A stretch of 64,000 nt of DNA, taken from contig OW240914.1 of the NCBI GenBank assembly GCA_933207985.1, positions 202,592,395 to 202,656,394 on the forward strand, in the 5' to 3' direction. This DNA comes from Pelobates cultripes (lineage: Eukaryota; Chordata; Amphibia; Anura; Pelobatidae). Below, piece after piece: positions 21,704 to 34,010 of this stretch; position 1 is the stretch's first letter; each line of letters begins with the position of its first letter. The notes beneath the pieces are model-generated. The model did not search any database and had not been told where the DNA came from. It saw nothing but the letters and a program-made list of their open reading frames with translations. Both the position numbers and the translations under genes were made by a program.

Positions 21704-22729
21704 TAGATCAGCCACAGGATTAAAACTACCTGCCTAATATCGTGGACTCCACTAAACCTCTGAATATGTCCTGTAGTTACTGGCACAAAGATATTAGAAG
21801 CAGAAGTCCTGCAAATTGCACAGTGGGGCCAGCACATCTTAAAGATGCTGAATCGTATTGAGATCTGGGGAATTAGGAGGCTAAGGCAACACCTTGAACT
21901 CTATGTCATATTCCTCAAACCGTTCCTGGACATTATTCCAGTGTGGCAGAGTGCATTATTCTGCTGAAAGAGGCCACGTCCATCAGGGGACACTATTGCC
22001 ATTAAGGGATGTCTATTGTCTACAACAATCTGTAGGTAGGTGGTACCTATCAAAGTAACATCTACATGATCCAAGGTGTCCCAAGCACAACATTGCTCGT
22101 AGCATAACACTGCCTCAACTGGTCTGCCTTCTTCCCACAGTGTATCCTGCTGCCATCTCTTCCCCAAGTAAACTACGTACACACACCATGTGATCTAAAA
22201 GAAAGCGGGATTTATCAGACCAGGCAACCTTCTTCCATTGCTCCATGGACCAGTTCTGATGCTCACGTCCCCATTGAAAGCACATTATCGGAAGTGGACT
22301 CTCTGACTGATCTGTGGCTATGCAACCCAATACGCAGCAAACTGCAATGGACTGTGTGTTCTGACACCTTTCTTTCATGGCCAGCATTTACATTTTTAGT
22401 GTACATTGACCTTTATACTGGTTTACCAGTTGTCCTTCATTGCACCACTTTTGGTAGGTCATAAGCACATCATACCTAGAACACCACACAAAACCTGCCG
22501 TTTTGGAGAGACTCCGACCCAGTCATCTTGTTATCACTACTATCACTACTTGGTCTTTGTCACAGTCACTCAGATCTATTTCCTTGCCCATTTTTCCTTT
22601 TTCCAACACATGAAATTCAAGAACTGACTGTTCAGTTGCTGCCCAATATATCCCACCCTTGACAGTTACATTGTCAAGATATAATCAATGTTATTCACTC
22701 CACTTGTCAATGCTGTGGCTGAAAAGTGT
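21704..22729 (-). mobile_element. Tc1-family transposon, GATCAGCCAC type
   Basis: The left end GATCAGCCACAGGATTAAAA and right end TGCTGTGGCTGAAAAG are inverted versions of the termini of a widespread vertebrate Tc1 family, next to TA. At about 1.0 kb it is shortened by internal deletions. A third distinct Tc1 subfamily, counting the split mariner element separately. Confidence 0.85.
21734..22591 (-). pseudogene. Tc1 transposase pseudogene (GATCAGCCAC type)
   Basis: The ATG reads from 22591 (MGKEIDLSDCDK). Core segments: WGREHQNWSMEQWKKVAWSDKSRFLLDH at about 22270-22190 with the first Asp; GLFQQNNALCHT at about 21965, where the second Asp is Asn; and SPDLNTIQHL at about 21870, where the terminal Glu is Gln. 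Two of three catalytic acids are lost, and frames shift repeatedly. Confidence 0.88.
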
Positions 22730-22974
22730 ATATGTAAATAAATGCACAGACTTAAAACAGCATCTTATGCTAAGGGTATCTGCACTGAAGTCTAAAACAC
22801 AATGCCTGTCTGTATCCAATTGCATGTCAAACTGGGAACTCTGGAAGAGTTATGCAAACAAGATTTCTCAAGTTTCTGTACCCAAGGGGAATTTTTAAAG
22901 TCCAACTTAAGTTTTGCACGTAATGCATAACAGTAATTTTTCTTTATGTATACATAATAAATATCTTTAAATAT

Positions 22975-23292
22975 TTAAATCTTTCAAGGCACCAGAAAAT
23001 CTTAATCTACATGAAGTACCAGGAGGTCCCTGGCGCTGGCTCACCTTTAGGGAGTTAAACCATTCATTAACGGTTTAACCTTAAAGTCTGTGCTCCAGCG
23101 CCAGATCTCTTCACTCAGAATGGAGGCTTAGAGCTGACACTGTAAGACAATCAATGGCTCCGCATTCACTAAAAAGACCTCATAAAAATACAAATGATTT
23201 AAACCTTAAAGGTGAACCAGTACCAGTGACCTCTTAGCACCATAACAACTTCATTTTGAAGAAGTTTTATGCTGCCCGGAGTTTTCCTTTAA
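22975..23292. repeat. T2-type element, GGTTTAACC subfamily
   Basis: The right end GAGTTTTCC then TTAA (23289-23292) is T2-like; the left TTAA at 22975-22978 is less certain. Internal GGTTTAACC, GCTCCAGCGCCAG and ACTGTAAGACAATCAATGGC match 5069-5559. Confidence 0.5.
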
Positions 23293-24589
23293 ATAAATCT
23301 TTAAAAAGTAGCTGCTTTGGATGTTTTTTTTTTCTCTAACTCAACTATAGTTACAGCTTGGTTATCTTAGCCTCAGTTTTTGTTATTCAATTTTCTATTA
23401 ACGTTCCATGTTTTGCAGGTCTGAGATTCAGAGAGAGATACGGGTGGGTTACAGACAGGCACCCAATGATGGAACAATGTCACTCGTCACCAGGTCTCAC
23501 CTTACAGGGGTGCTTATCTATGGCTTTCATGGAAGACAGCAAGACTCTCTTCGCATTAGGGTAGCACTTATATGCGAAGTGCTGCTGATCTAACATGCGC
23601 ATTGCACTTTACTCTAGTCCTCCCAATAAAATAAAATGACACCAGTCTAAATTCAGTACAACTTGTTAGTGAATAATACTTTTGATCCAATCTTTATAGC
23701 TCGGGATAAATGGAAGATTTATAGGGTGCATTGGCAGATTTTCTAAGTGAATGAGTAGACTCTCAGAATCCCAGAGTAAATGAACACAAAACAACAAAAA
23801 TGGCGCAAAACCATTTGTTCGATTTTGAGGATTTAGAATTCTTTTTTTTTTCTCCCTCTTTTGCAGTAATCACTGCAGCTCAGTGGTGTAGCTTCTCTCC
23901 CAGAAAAATGTCAAAAATATGTCCTGGGCTTTGATGCAGTTCTGTCAGTTCAAGTGAGAAATTAATTTATAAAAAATATTCTGAAGTGTTTTTTAATTAC
24001 AGCACCACTATCCCCCAGATTATACAACACTTTCCAAAGAATTTTATCACAACAGATTATACACATTTCTCTCTCATATAAAAATATACTTTGGTGTATT
24101 CTTCCATATTGATCTATATAAAGATCTGACAGGAAAAAACAATGTCTGCATTTTCAAAGGAAGAACCAGACAGTATCCGAAGCCACCTTAAAAGACAACT
24201 GTCAACTGCTGTCACAACTATTTTTAATATAATAACCATTTATTCAAGAATGGAAAATAAATTTATTTTTTTAATGTGAGTATATAAAAAATTTGAAAAA
24301 AAATCATCCTTGAGTATATGACAGGATCCTTCAGCCATATACATGCACCTTGGGCCAGACAGTGATTGAAACTGACAGTCTCCCTACTTCCCTGTCTGTA
24401 CAGAAACAGGGAATACTATAGAGACTTATGGTTGTCAAACACTGTCTGATCCAAGGTGCACGTATATGACTTAAGGATTCTGTCATATACTAAAGGTAGT
24501 TATAAGTTCTAATTTTGGATATACACTTGCATTAAAAAAGTATATTTAAACAGCAACTAGATGTATACCTGCAAAAACAGAATATTCAA
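23293..24589. other. AT-rich unique sequence
   Basis: No supported feature; short frames only. Confidence 0.3.
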
Positions 24590-24806
24590 TTATATAATTT
24601 TTCAATGTAGGGCAATAGCTTTTTGATCCAAGGATTAATCTGGCTGCCATTCTGGGGTCAAGAGGGATTTTTTTCCTAGTTTGTTGCAAAATTGGAAGTG
24701 CTTCAAACTGGGTTGTTTTGCCTTCTTTTCGATCAACAGCAAAAACAAATGTGAGGAAGGCTGAACTTGATGGACACATGTCTCTTTTCAGCTATGTAAC
24801 TATGTA
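24590..24806 (+). repeat. unclassified dispersed repeat with TATGTAAC tail
   Basis: Blocks such as AGGGATTTTTTTCCTAG, GATCAACAGCAAAAAC and GGCTGAACTTGATGGACA, followed by CAGCTATGTAACTATGTAA, are familiar from a repeat common in frog genomes. The simple-repeat tail suggests a retroposon 3' end. Class unresolved. Confidence 0.45.
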
Positions 24807-26039
24807 AAACTGGTGAATTAAAACAGGCAAATATTGTTAATGAAAGAGGTTTAAGAAAGAATAGACTTAACATGTAACACTAAAATTTAAATACCGTCAA
24901 TGTTACTATGGTATATTTTGATTGTAGCACAATGTTGTATAGTAGCATCTTCTTGTATAAATGTGCATTACATTCGCCAGCAAAACATTTTTCAGCTTCC
25001 AGGTTTCAAAAATTGAAGTGCGCATTAGATTCGATGGCGCATTAGATTTGAGGAAATACGTTAGTTTTGCAGTTATAGTTGTCTTTTAAAATAGTAGGAG
25101 TGCATTGGAAAACCTATTCACAAAGCAAGAGTGAGACAGTGGGCAGGAACAGTGCAGGGCCTTCACTATTTTAGCACTGTGTGTTTTTTTTGCATGGGTT
25201 GGTGGTCCCAAATTGAATGCTTGGGCCTAAACTGCCCAATGAGATATTTCTCAATGGAGTGCTGTATATAGGGTTCACCATGCTGCCAGACCATAACAAT
25301 TGTGTATAATGTCATTGGTTGTTTACAATTGACCACATGATGATATGAGACAGTGCTCATGACATCCCTAACACTGACTGGCTATCATTGATATCAATGG
25401 AGTCAACAGAAACAGAGTCTATGTCAGTTGGAAATGCATAGATCTCTGTCAGTGTTCCCTCATGATACAAGGTCTGTAAAGACAGCTGCTGCAGGAACTT
25501 ATAATGTCACACCTTCAACGCCATAGCCTCCCTTTTCATATATATATCTATCACAATACTGTCCACACACAGAAATATGTATGTTTTGTAGTTAGAAAAA
25601 AATTATTTGATTTGTGCTTACCTTCCAGGCTAAACGTTGTCAATTCACTTCTGAATCCACTTCGTACATATTAAGAGTGTTCTGTTTTGCGTTCACACTC
25701 AGATATTCCCATGTCTGTTCAACTGCCCTTCATAGCGGTTGGTCGGCAGATTAGCCAAACCATTCTCTGATACTCCTCTGCATCAGATCACCTTGTTTGC
25801 GTCCCGTGCTTAGAGTTATTAGCAAGTATCCTCAGCACATGAAGGGTTACGTGCAAGATAGGTTTCAGCTTCAGAAAGGTAATGAGACATACAATACTGT
25901 GTTAATTTAATAGACATCTTTGTTGCCCATTATACCACTTTGTTTCATTTGAATTCTTTATCACTCTTCTTCTCCACCAGCTCCAAATAGTCTTTTTATG
26001 CCCCTCGACACACTGTATTAAGCCAAACATGTACAGAGA
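24807..26039. other. unique sequence, possible element remnant at 24960-25066
   Basis: GTGCGCATTAGATTCGATGG with GAGGAAATACG near 25020-25066 resembles the end of a DNA element, but no second end was found. Otherwise nothing supported. Confidence 0.25.
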
Positions 26040-27240
26040 GCCCTATGCCCGTGGATATAACAGACAGAAATAACAGGATCCATTTATCAAACAAGTCGCC
26101 CTGTCAGAAGCTTGCGGCTCAGTGGAAGGACTTTATTAGCAGATCTAAAAATGGGGGAAAAGGGATTTTTATCCGGAGTATTATTACTTTGTTGTTGGGT
26201 TTTTTTTTCTTCCTTTATAAAACTGCTGACCTTGCAGTCATGTTTTGCAGTATTAGTTGGAAAAACCGACCACGCACAGGAATCCAACACAAGGCCAGTG
26301 CTGATGAAGGGTTTGTGGACTTCTGCACAATATTAAAGAGCTTAATGTGGTGATGACAAAGATTTGTCAGTCCATCCGTTGAGGAATTATTTTTCCTTGA
26401 CACTCAATTAGTCGAATGGATAGACAAGACCCATGGAAAACGTATTCTTCTCTAACAGAGAGTAAAAGGCTTAAAATTTAGATATGCCTTATATTTTATT
26501 TATGACTAATAATAAGATGCCTTCTTACTCTCTGAGATCCTGTGGGATTCTCTTAATTTTGAGACGTGTCCAAAAAAACGTGTTCTGTAGGAATCATCGT
26601 ACAGAACCCAGAGGAATCATGAGATAAATGTTAAAGTGCTTCTGTGTGTTTCAGGGATTTTTCCTGTCATATGATAGTTATACAGTACTCTGCTCTGTGT
26701 TTGCCACAGCTCCCTCAAAGCACTTTAAATATGCCCAGTGATGGCTGTCTGACTAAGAAACTGCACCACGCTGCACGGTTGTGTTGTTCTGGATCAGTAA
26801 ATTTGGTTGTTGGAAGATACATAATAAAATTATGCAAGCAATCACGGGACTGTTTATATTTTTATATATTTATATATGTTTTTAATAATGTTACTGGCAA
26901 CTTCAATGGAAAGTCAATTGACAGCTGTCACGAGCAGCTGGACTAGGCAGGAATGTAGCATTGTGTTTCCTTGGAGTCCTGCTGCTTGGCAAACTCTCTG
27001 TTAAAGACAACACAGAGCCAATTTGTTGCAGCGAGATTCTGTGGAGCTAGTGAATTAAATGAGTTTACCTCTGAAATAAAGAGATGTCTTGGTCAAAAGT
27101 TGATGGTCGTAAATCGGTAACTGACTTCGAGAATTAATTCTGGTTTGTCTATTTTTGTCCAAAAATTAAAATCCCTATGCTCTTTTTGTGAAAAAGCACT
27201 TTCTTTAAATAAAGATTGTCAAACGTTTACATTCTCTTTT
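26040..27240. other. low-repeat block, candidate conserved non-coding DNA
   Basis: Free of recognisable repeats, with high-complexity sequence and AT-rich homeobox-like sites. Frames of 60-102 codons overlap on both strands without recognisable domains. Offered only as a place to test conservation. Confidence 0.2.
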
Positions 27241-27575
27241 TGAACTCTCAACAATTCACACTTCAGTAAATAACCCTGACAGTCTTTATAAATGCAAGAG
27301 ACTAGAAGGCATGTATCCTTGCACAGATTGTTTGATGTAAGATACACAGATCGATATAATATAAAAAGTGTCAAGATACAAAACTATAATGTTAAGTCAA
27401 AAACTTTATGCATGACAGGGGCACAATAGTTGGGGGGGGGAGGACAGTTATTAAATGCTGCCACCTTAGTAGAATAGATGTATTGAGAACAAATAAAGTA
27501 TATACTCTTGGGACTATACTATATTTACTCTATATACTCTTACATAGACAATAAACAAATATAGTAAAATACTTT

Positions 27576-28007
27576 TTAAAGGAACACTTTTAGCTCACTA
27601 CACCGTAATGTGATGTTTGGGTGCAGTGAGATGGTCCCTGCAGTCTTTGCACTGTAAATAATACTACATTTTCAGTGAAAAAGTAGTGTTTACATTGCTC
27701 CCTAAGGACACCTCTAGTAGCTGTCAATCAGACAGTCACAAGCTGTGCTTATTATTATGGTCCTGCAATATTTGCAGGACTGACATTTGGCATCTTCATG
27801 CTCTGCATGAAGTTGATGAACACTCTCCATAAAAATGTATTGGGATAATGTGCCTCTATGTGGAGATTACTATTACCGCAACACTGTCACTGCAGAGTTT
27901 ATCTTGCTATTTAATTAATATGGAGGCCCATACATGTAAATAGGTTAGAAGTACATCCAACCTTAGACATACATGTTTGTATTTCTAATGTTAGATAGCT
28001 CTTTTAA
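27576..28007 (+). repeat. T2-type MITE
   Basis: Starts TTAAAGGAACACTTTTAGC (TTAA 27576-27579). The right end has the TACATGTTTGTATTTCTAA hairpin remnant and closes on TTAA 28004-28007, which is also the left TTAA of the next element. Confidence 0.6.
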
Positions 28008-28579
28008 CCCCTGAAGGACGGCGGGAGCCGTCCATGTCAATGCCAGCAGGGGGAGTACCTGTAATGACAGGTACTCCCCCTGCTGCCTGAAGAAAAAAAG
28101 TTTAAAACAGTGTAAAATTAAATTGGTGAATTTCAATGTGAACAAACTGAAAAATGTAACGTTCTATATTTGACCATGTAACTTCCCAAAACACCATAAA
28201 ACCTGTACACAAGAGGTACTGTTTTACACGTGAGGCATTGCTGAATACAAATATGTGTATTTTATTGCAGTAAAAGCAAACAGTATTATGACAGTCACAG
28301 TTAGAATGTCACGTAGAACTAAAACATTTTTTTTAATATTCTTATTTTCTCCCATTTTTTTATATTTTATTCATATTAAATTATGTTTCATACCTAAATA
28401 TTTGATGTTAAATGAAAGCCCTGTTTCCCCTGAATAAAATGATATATAATAAGTGTGGGTGCACATAATATGACAGAGGCGAATTACGCCTGAACAGACA
28501 GATAGCGCAAATTCAAGTTTTTGTTTACGTTTTGTTTTGATAACAACTTGTACATTTGGCTCAGTCGTTAAGGGGTTAA
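28004..28579. repeat. TTAACCCC-ended DNA element
   Basis: Left end TTAACCCCTGAAGGAC; right end GTCGTTAAGGGGTTAA, which is its inverse with two changes. Both ends overlap a TTAA, suggesting TTAA target specificity. Contains a strong 19-bp hairpin (28044-28062 with 28067-28085). No coding frame. Confidence 0.65.
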
Positions 28580-29550
28580 TAATACTGCTTTCGAATAACA
28601 AGATAAAATATATCGTAACCTTAGTTATTACTAAATCAGACAAATAGCAAATCGAAAAGTTCCACTAAGTCACTTTAATTCATTATTCATTTTAAAATAC
28701 AAATATTCAAATGTACAAATGTTTTACAATTTATGTTTATTGGGTATGCATAAAAATCAACTGACTGATTCATAGGAGCCAACAATCCCCATCTGGTACC
28801 AACCATGTCAACAATAGGACCAGTGTTGGTGCCCTGCATGCCAACTGTCCAAATATTTCCATGGTCACCTATGCCAATGTTAGTGCAAATGAACAGGGAT
28901 GAAGCTGTTCCATGACCTTATAATGTTATGTAACATGAGCAGAGGTGTAGCATGACATCACTGGAACTGGCCTCCGTGGTAGGTGTCTATAAGTATCATC
29001 ATTGTTATTACGTCCACTAAATTATTTATTATTTTAAAAAACAGACAAAACTGATTTTTGATTTTCCTGTCACGTAAATGTTATTTAGATTTTCAATATC
29101 TATTATATTTTCGTTAATTACACCTTAAAAGTGCAATTGTAAGCTATGTGTGACACTCATTTCTTGCATTGTGTCATTTGTACTATAATGTGGATGCCTT
29201 TCCAAAACTGTATTTCTTCTTATTAGTACCACCTGTATGCAGCAATCCATCTGTTTCACCCATTCATGACAGATGGCATGCCAGGACTTTTAGGATTTAT
29301 TAAGCCTTGTTTAAACTCTTCCCCTGAAGGGATTAAGGTGTGTGGCTGCCATTACATGAAGTAGTGTTCTGTAATCCAAAGACCGTGCTCAATCCAAGTT
29401 AGCACTGCCTTTTTTGCCATTGCTATGCCTTTATGGCAAGGACAATCTATCAAAATGTTAGTAAAATGCTTCCATTTGTGCTGAGATATGCATCAACAGA
29501 TCACTTTGATGTTTTTTTTTCTCCCATTTGTCCCGTCACGGATATAATGT
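28580..29550. other. unique sequence
   Basis: No supported feature. Confidence 0.3.
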
Positions 29551-29960
29551 AAAGTTGTTGGATAGCGTATATTTATTCATGGTTCACAGCACTTTGTACG
29601 AGCGATGCCTATAGCTGTTGACATATATGGGGAAGTGGAAGAAATCTGGGATGTTTTATAAAGCCAGCAGTTTTCTGATCTCGTCTTTAAAAGGAGAAGC
29701 TGAGCCGCACGATGTGGAAATCACCTGTCATTTGCCATACTGCATTTCCCGGAATAAAACAAATCAATCAGTAGATTACACAATCAAACAGAGTGCTGGA
29801 TGCCAGGGTACCACATTCATCATCTTTGTGGGATCTGTCAACTTTTTAGTCCTGCTCCATGTTTCTGAAGCTTTGCAATGTCAGATTATGCATAAAAACT
29901 GCAGATCTACCATGGATGATGCAGAGACCCTCTGTGGTAATCACTGATATATGGTTAACG
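29551..29960. other. low-repeat block, candidate conserved non-coding DNA
   Basis: High-complexity sequence containing a 109-codon plus-strand frame (29618-29947) with no recognisable domain; the frame length is compatible with chance in AT-rich DNA. Candidate for a conservation test only. Confidence 0.2.
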
Positions 29961-31166
29961 TATTTCACAATTTACATGAAGAATGCCCTTCTTCTCTGCC
30001 TAACAAAATGAGAACAATGTGCAAAGTTATTGGACTACATGGATGAAATCACAGGGTTGTACCCCTCTTCCTCCATGAGTTTTATCAAATAGAATATATT
30101 ATTATTATTATTAATAAATATACCCCAAAGAGTATAATCATGATATCTGTAGTGTATCCATCTATTTATTTACCGCCCTAGTTAAAAAGGTAAAACAGAT
30201 AGACGTTTGTCTCTCTCCTATACGCTATATTTACCCAGATTGCTTTGCTCTACATTTTGTTAAAGAAACGTTATGTAAGCATTAGGCCAGTTATACTGTC
30301 TAGTAAAAATTTAATTGACGTCATTATTAAATTGATTATTTAAATTTTAAATACATCATCAGTCCAACCATCCATCTATCCATCCATGTCTTCTAGCCAT
30401 ACTGATTCATGCCTGTAATGACATAATAGGCTAAAGGCTGTCAGCTGACACTCTCAGCCAATTGCAGCCCCTATTGCTGTTCTATGCTATATCTATCCTT
30501 AGTGATCCCTATCTTACTAATTGAAAGAACTTTGAAGAGCTCCATATTACTAAATATGGCTAGCATTCGTATCTAAAATGACTAATTGCGGCATACTTTC
30601 TATTATGTAAGTTCAAATTAATGTCAAATACAATAACTGAATGGAAAGGGAAGGAGTATTTGACTGCTGGCCTTTATTTATTTATTACTGGTATTTATAA
30701 AGCACCAACAGATCCGCCTTAAAGACTTAATTGTTTCTGTTAGAGAAAATTCAAAAAAAGTTCTGATTATGGGTATTGCATGTATCAAAACCAATATGAC
30801 TGTGTAAGATGGGTGCCTCATTCCTGAATATTACTAATGAACTTCTATTAGATAAAGCTTCATCAAGCACTGTACACTTCCTTTGTCTAATATGCCTCGT
30901 ACTATTAGTTGCATTCCCTTTACCTTCAACCTAAACATAAAATAATATTAACTGTTTTCTTCTATTCCTGAAACAGTAAGGGCATTTAAATTCCTCTTAG
31001 GTTACGTGTTGATGCTAGGGCCAAGAAACATTGCTTCCTCTCATGTATCTACTTATCTTCTGACCACACATACTCTTCCTTTATCCTTAATAATACTGTT
31101 CACTATTGTAGGTAATATTAACTTCTCCTTTTTCCTTGGTTTATGAGATCAGGCCAGTTCCTAACA
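29961..31166. other. unique sequence with a MITE fragment at 30388-30500
   Basis: 30388-30500 (TTCATGCCTGTAATGACAT, GGCTGTCAGCTGACACTCTC) matches 31838-31925 inside the T2-type element, so it is an orphan piece of that family. The rest shows nothing. Confidence 0.4.
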
Positions 31167-31336
31167 TTAAAGGGACAATGTAGGAACTGGTAGCATTTCA
31201 GCTTATTGAATAGGCCCCTGGCACTGTCCCTCCATTCAGTGTTAAACCATCTTCGAGCAAAACACTGAGTCCTAGACTTCCCATAGCACCACCCTTATTG
31301 GGGGTGTGGTTAAGGCAAAGATTACACACTTTCTTC

Positions 31337-31831
31337 CAGGGTCAGACTGGGACAAAAATTCTGCCCAGGGCAGTAGGAGGGGTGGGCCGGAAAGGGACAT
31401 GTTATACGTTATACATTCTTTGTTTATTATCTGTTTGTTAAGCTTGTGTCTATGTATTGCAATATGACTGACTATAAATAAAAAATTAAAAAACATTACC
31501 TTCTTGTGGAAAAGGGGACACTGATCCCTGGTGGTCCAGTTATTTGGTCTGTACCTCTGCAGGGAACAGACCATACCTCTCCGTCTCGCGGCACCAGTGT
31601 TTCAGAGCATTTTCGCGGGTTACCACAGCAACACTCTGACAATATTGCAGCGCGCCAGAGGGAGAGACAGACACACCGTAAGCTTGAAGGGACGGAGCTC
31701 CCTCTTAAGGCCAGTGTGGCCATGCATGGGCTGGCAGGGGACAGCCTTTGATCTTTCCTGCCAGCTTTGGCCAATGGCCATCATGGCCCACCAGGTATTT
31801 GCCCAGTTTGCCTTATGGCAACTCCAGCCTG
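31337..31831 (+). mobile_element. hAT-like non-autonomous element, CTGGTGGTCC family
   Basis: Ends CAGGGTCAGACTGG and CCAGCCTG, with 8-bp flanks CTTTCTTC and CTTCCTTC (31329-31336, 31832-31839; 7 of 8 match). A core near 31490-31560, with TACCTTCTTGTGG and CCTGGTGGTCCAG, is shared with 36903-38797 and, in inverse, with 59528-61627. No transposase. Confidence 0.6.
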
Positions 31832-32245
31832 CTTCCTTCTAACCATACCAATTCATGCCTGTAATTACATCATAATAGGCTGAAGGCTGTCAGCAGCCAC
31901 TCTCAGGCAATCACAGCCACCTATTGTTGTTCACACAAATGCTTATTCCTTAGACAAAGTAGCACAAAGTGGATAGGTTGCTGGAGACTCTTGTTTAGCA
32001 TGAAAACATTAAAATGATTTAATGTTGAATGGAAGGACAGCGCCAGGGGTCTCCAGACACTATAACCACTTCAACCGTATAATCAAAGCTGGTAGTGCAC
32101 TCAGCTCCTCACTAGGGAATCCAGGGTGCTCTTGAAACAGTCCCAGTACCCAAAAGGACCAAGCGGATAAATTTGTAGAAAATGATCAAGGCACTCCAAT
32201 AGTATCCAATTCTTAAGGCAATTTATTTGGACTAGGAACTACAAA

Positions 32246-32280
32246 GCAATGTTTCAGCCCCAACAGGGCTTTTTTCAAGC
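32246..32280 (-). ncRNA. degenerate hammerhead motif, left arm
   Basis: On the minus strand: GCTTGAAAAAAGCCC, loop, GGGGCT, GAAACATTGC. This matches core CUGAUGA (degenerate), stem II, and GAAA with a short stem III. Position 8 is A instead of G, so activity is unlikely. Confidence 0.5.
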
Positions 32281-32290
32281 CTTTTTTTTT

Positions 32291-32328
32291 AGCTTGAAAA
32301 AAGCCCTGTTGGGGCTGAAACATTGCTT
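32291..32328 (+). ncRNA. degenerate hammerhead motif, right arm
   Basis: Same motif as in the left arm, on the plus strand: AGC and GCT can form stem I, TTGAAAA the core, GCCC with GGGC stem II, and GAAACATT the distal core and stem III. Confidence 0.5.
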
Positions 32329-32450
32329 TGTAGTTCCTGGTCCAAATAAATTGCCTTAAGAATTGGAAACTATTGGAGTGCCTTGATAATTTTCTACAAA
32401 ACTATAACCACTTCAATGAGATGAAGCAGTTCTGCTGCTTAGAGTGGCTG

Positions 32451-33290
32451 TTTACCTCTGCAAACTTTCCATTTTTGAGATTTGCTCATTGTGATTGGCT
32501 GGAAGTACTTACAGCTATTTACAGTGCACATGACAATTAATGAGTGGTATTTAAATGTCATACTCTAATTTCATTTGTTTATGATCAGACCTCTGAGTAT
32601 TATCACCCATGTTAGTGTTCAGCAGACTTTTGCATTTTAAATGATTTATTTTTTTTACGAAAACCTATGGGCTTTATATAATATTTAAATTAGTCTTTTT
32701 TTTTTTTTTACAAATATATTGCTATTCTAAATTAGCATGTGCAGAATAGATTTATTGAAATTGTCACCTATAGGCTACATTAATTAAACATGTAATATTA
32801 ATCTTATCTGTAATACACCACGGACTAAATTGATCAATAAATAATATTTACTAGATTAAAAGTTTAATACAGATTATACATTATACAAACAGCTATAATT
32901 TATGTAGTGTGCGTGCAGTGATTTTCTGATTTGGTAATTTCATGTGTCCTTGAGGTATTTATTAAGTTGTTATCAATGTATCCACTTTTTTTCATTAGTC
33001 CTGCTAAAAAAAAAAATTGTACTGCGGTGGATATTTTTTTAAATCGACACGCAATTTTCAAAATTAAAGCCAAAGTCAAATGAAAAATAATACAAAATGA
33101 GCGTATTTGGAAATTTTTGCCTAAATTTTGCAGATTGGTCGTCATCTCACCGCAACTCCGTGTTTACAGTTAAAAGAGTTAAAGAATAGAAATGTAATTT
33201 TTTTTTACAGTTAAAAAAGTTAAAGAATAGAAATGTAATGTAGAGAAACTAGCTATGTAGCATCAATAAATAATTTTCATTTAGAACAAA
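32451..33290. other. AT-rich unique sequence with a short tandem duplication
   Basis: A segment of about 35 bp (CAGTTAAAAGAGTTAAAGAA...) is duplicated in tandem at 33167-33240. Nothing else supported. Confidence 0.4.
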
Positions 33291-34010
33291 TGTAATACCT
33301 CAAATGCAAACACATTAATACGACTAAGTGTTTTTGCTTCATTCCTGCAAGGCACAGATTTCATGTGGTGTGATACTGAGCTTCTAGACGTGGAAAGAGT
33401 TAATCAGCCCTTGCCAAGCTCATGAAAGAGAAATAATGAGCTAAGAATATGAATGTCTTAGAGACTCTTGCAACCTAAGCTTCTCACTCTGTGATGGTCT
33501 TTACATCGTTCCCCAGCAAAGTGACTTCTCTGTATCTCTTCCTCCTCATGCAGATAAAGTCTGCTGGATTTATAGTTTTTCATACAGACACAGATCCGTT
33601 TTCCAACTGCTATGTGGATTATTTTCATGCATTCCTTTTCTGAAGCTCTCTACAGCCCCCCTTCTACTCTTGCTCCCTCCCCACCGGCCTCCCCCGCTAC
33701 TGTCACAGATAATAGAGCTCTATAGCATTTCATGGGCTCTGCGACAGGACAGAACAATTTCAGGCTGATTTTCACATACCAGTAGAGTTTCCTGCTACCA
33801 ATGTGATATTTATGAAAAATTACTAAACTAATTCAATGCCAAGCAAGGGCACACAAGGACAAGGAGATACCTTGTGGCTACAGGAGATTTTCTGCCAACA
33901 GTGTCATTGTTACTGAGACATTTTGGCGTGATTTTACTCAAATTTGCTCTGCTATTAACACCATTTACATTAAAACAGGCTTTGATTGTTTAATCCCAAC
34001 ATAAATCGAC
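33291..34010. other. low-repeat block, candidate conserved non-coding DNA
   Basis: Long high-complexity segment without repeats, with AT-rich developmental-type sites (for example ACTAATTCAATG near 33828). No coding evidence. Conservation untested. Confidence 0.25.

Larger units (their letters stand above)
32075..32400. mobile_element. retroposed inverted repeat with two hammerhead motifs
   Basis: A perfect 16-bp TSD ACTATAACCACTTCAA flanks it (32059-32074 and 32401-32416). Two 109-bp arms (32172-32280 and 32292-32400) are inverted copies with three differences, separated by an 11-bp T-rich spacer. Each arm starts at the centre with a hammerhead-like motif, so the two motifs diverge. This fits a Penelope-like element with terminal repeats in inverted orientation, or a derived non-autonomous element. 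The plain TSD indicates reverse-transcription-based insertion. Confidence 0.75.
31167..32450 (+). repeat. T2-type element carrying two insertions
   Basis: The left end is TTAAAGGGACAATGTAGG (TTAA 31167-31170). The left arm (GGCCCCTGGCACTGTCCC, 31214-31231) recurs inverted at about 32031-32052 (GGACAGCGCCAGGGGTC), so the element has long inverted arms. A hAT-like element (31337-31831) and a hammerhead retroposon (32075-32400) lie inside it. The right terminus is worn and approximate. Confidence 0.55.

Noticed and set aside
30388..30500. Complete T2-type element
   Set aside because: Only internal sequence matches the family; no TTAA-flanked ends were found.
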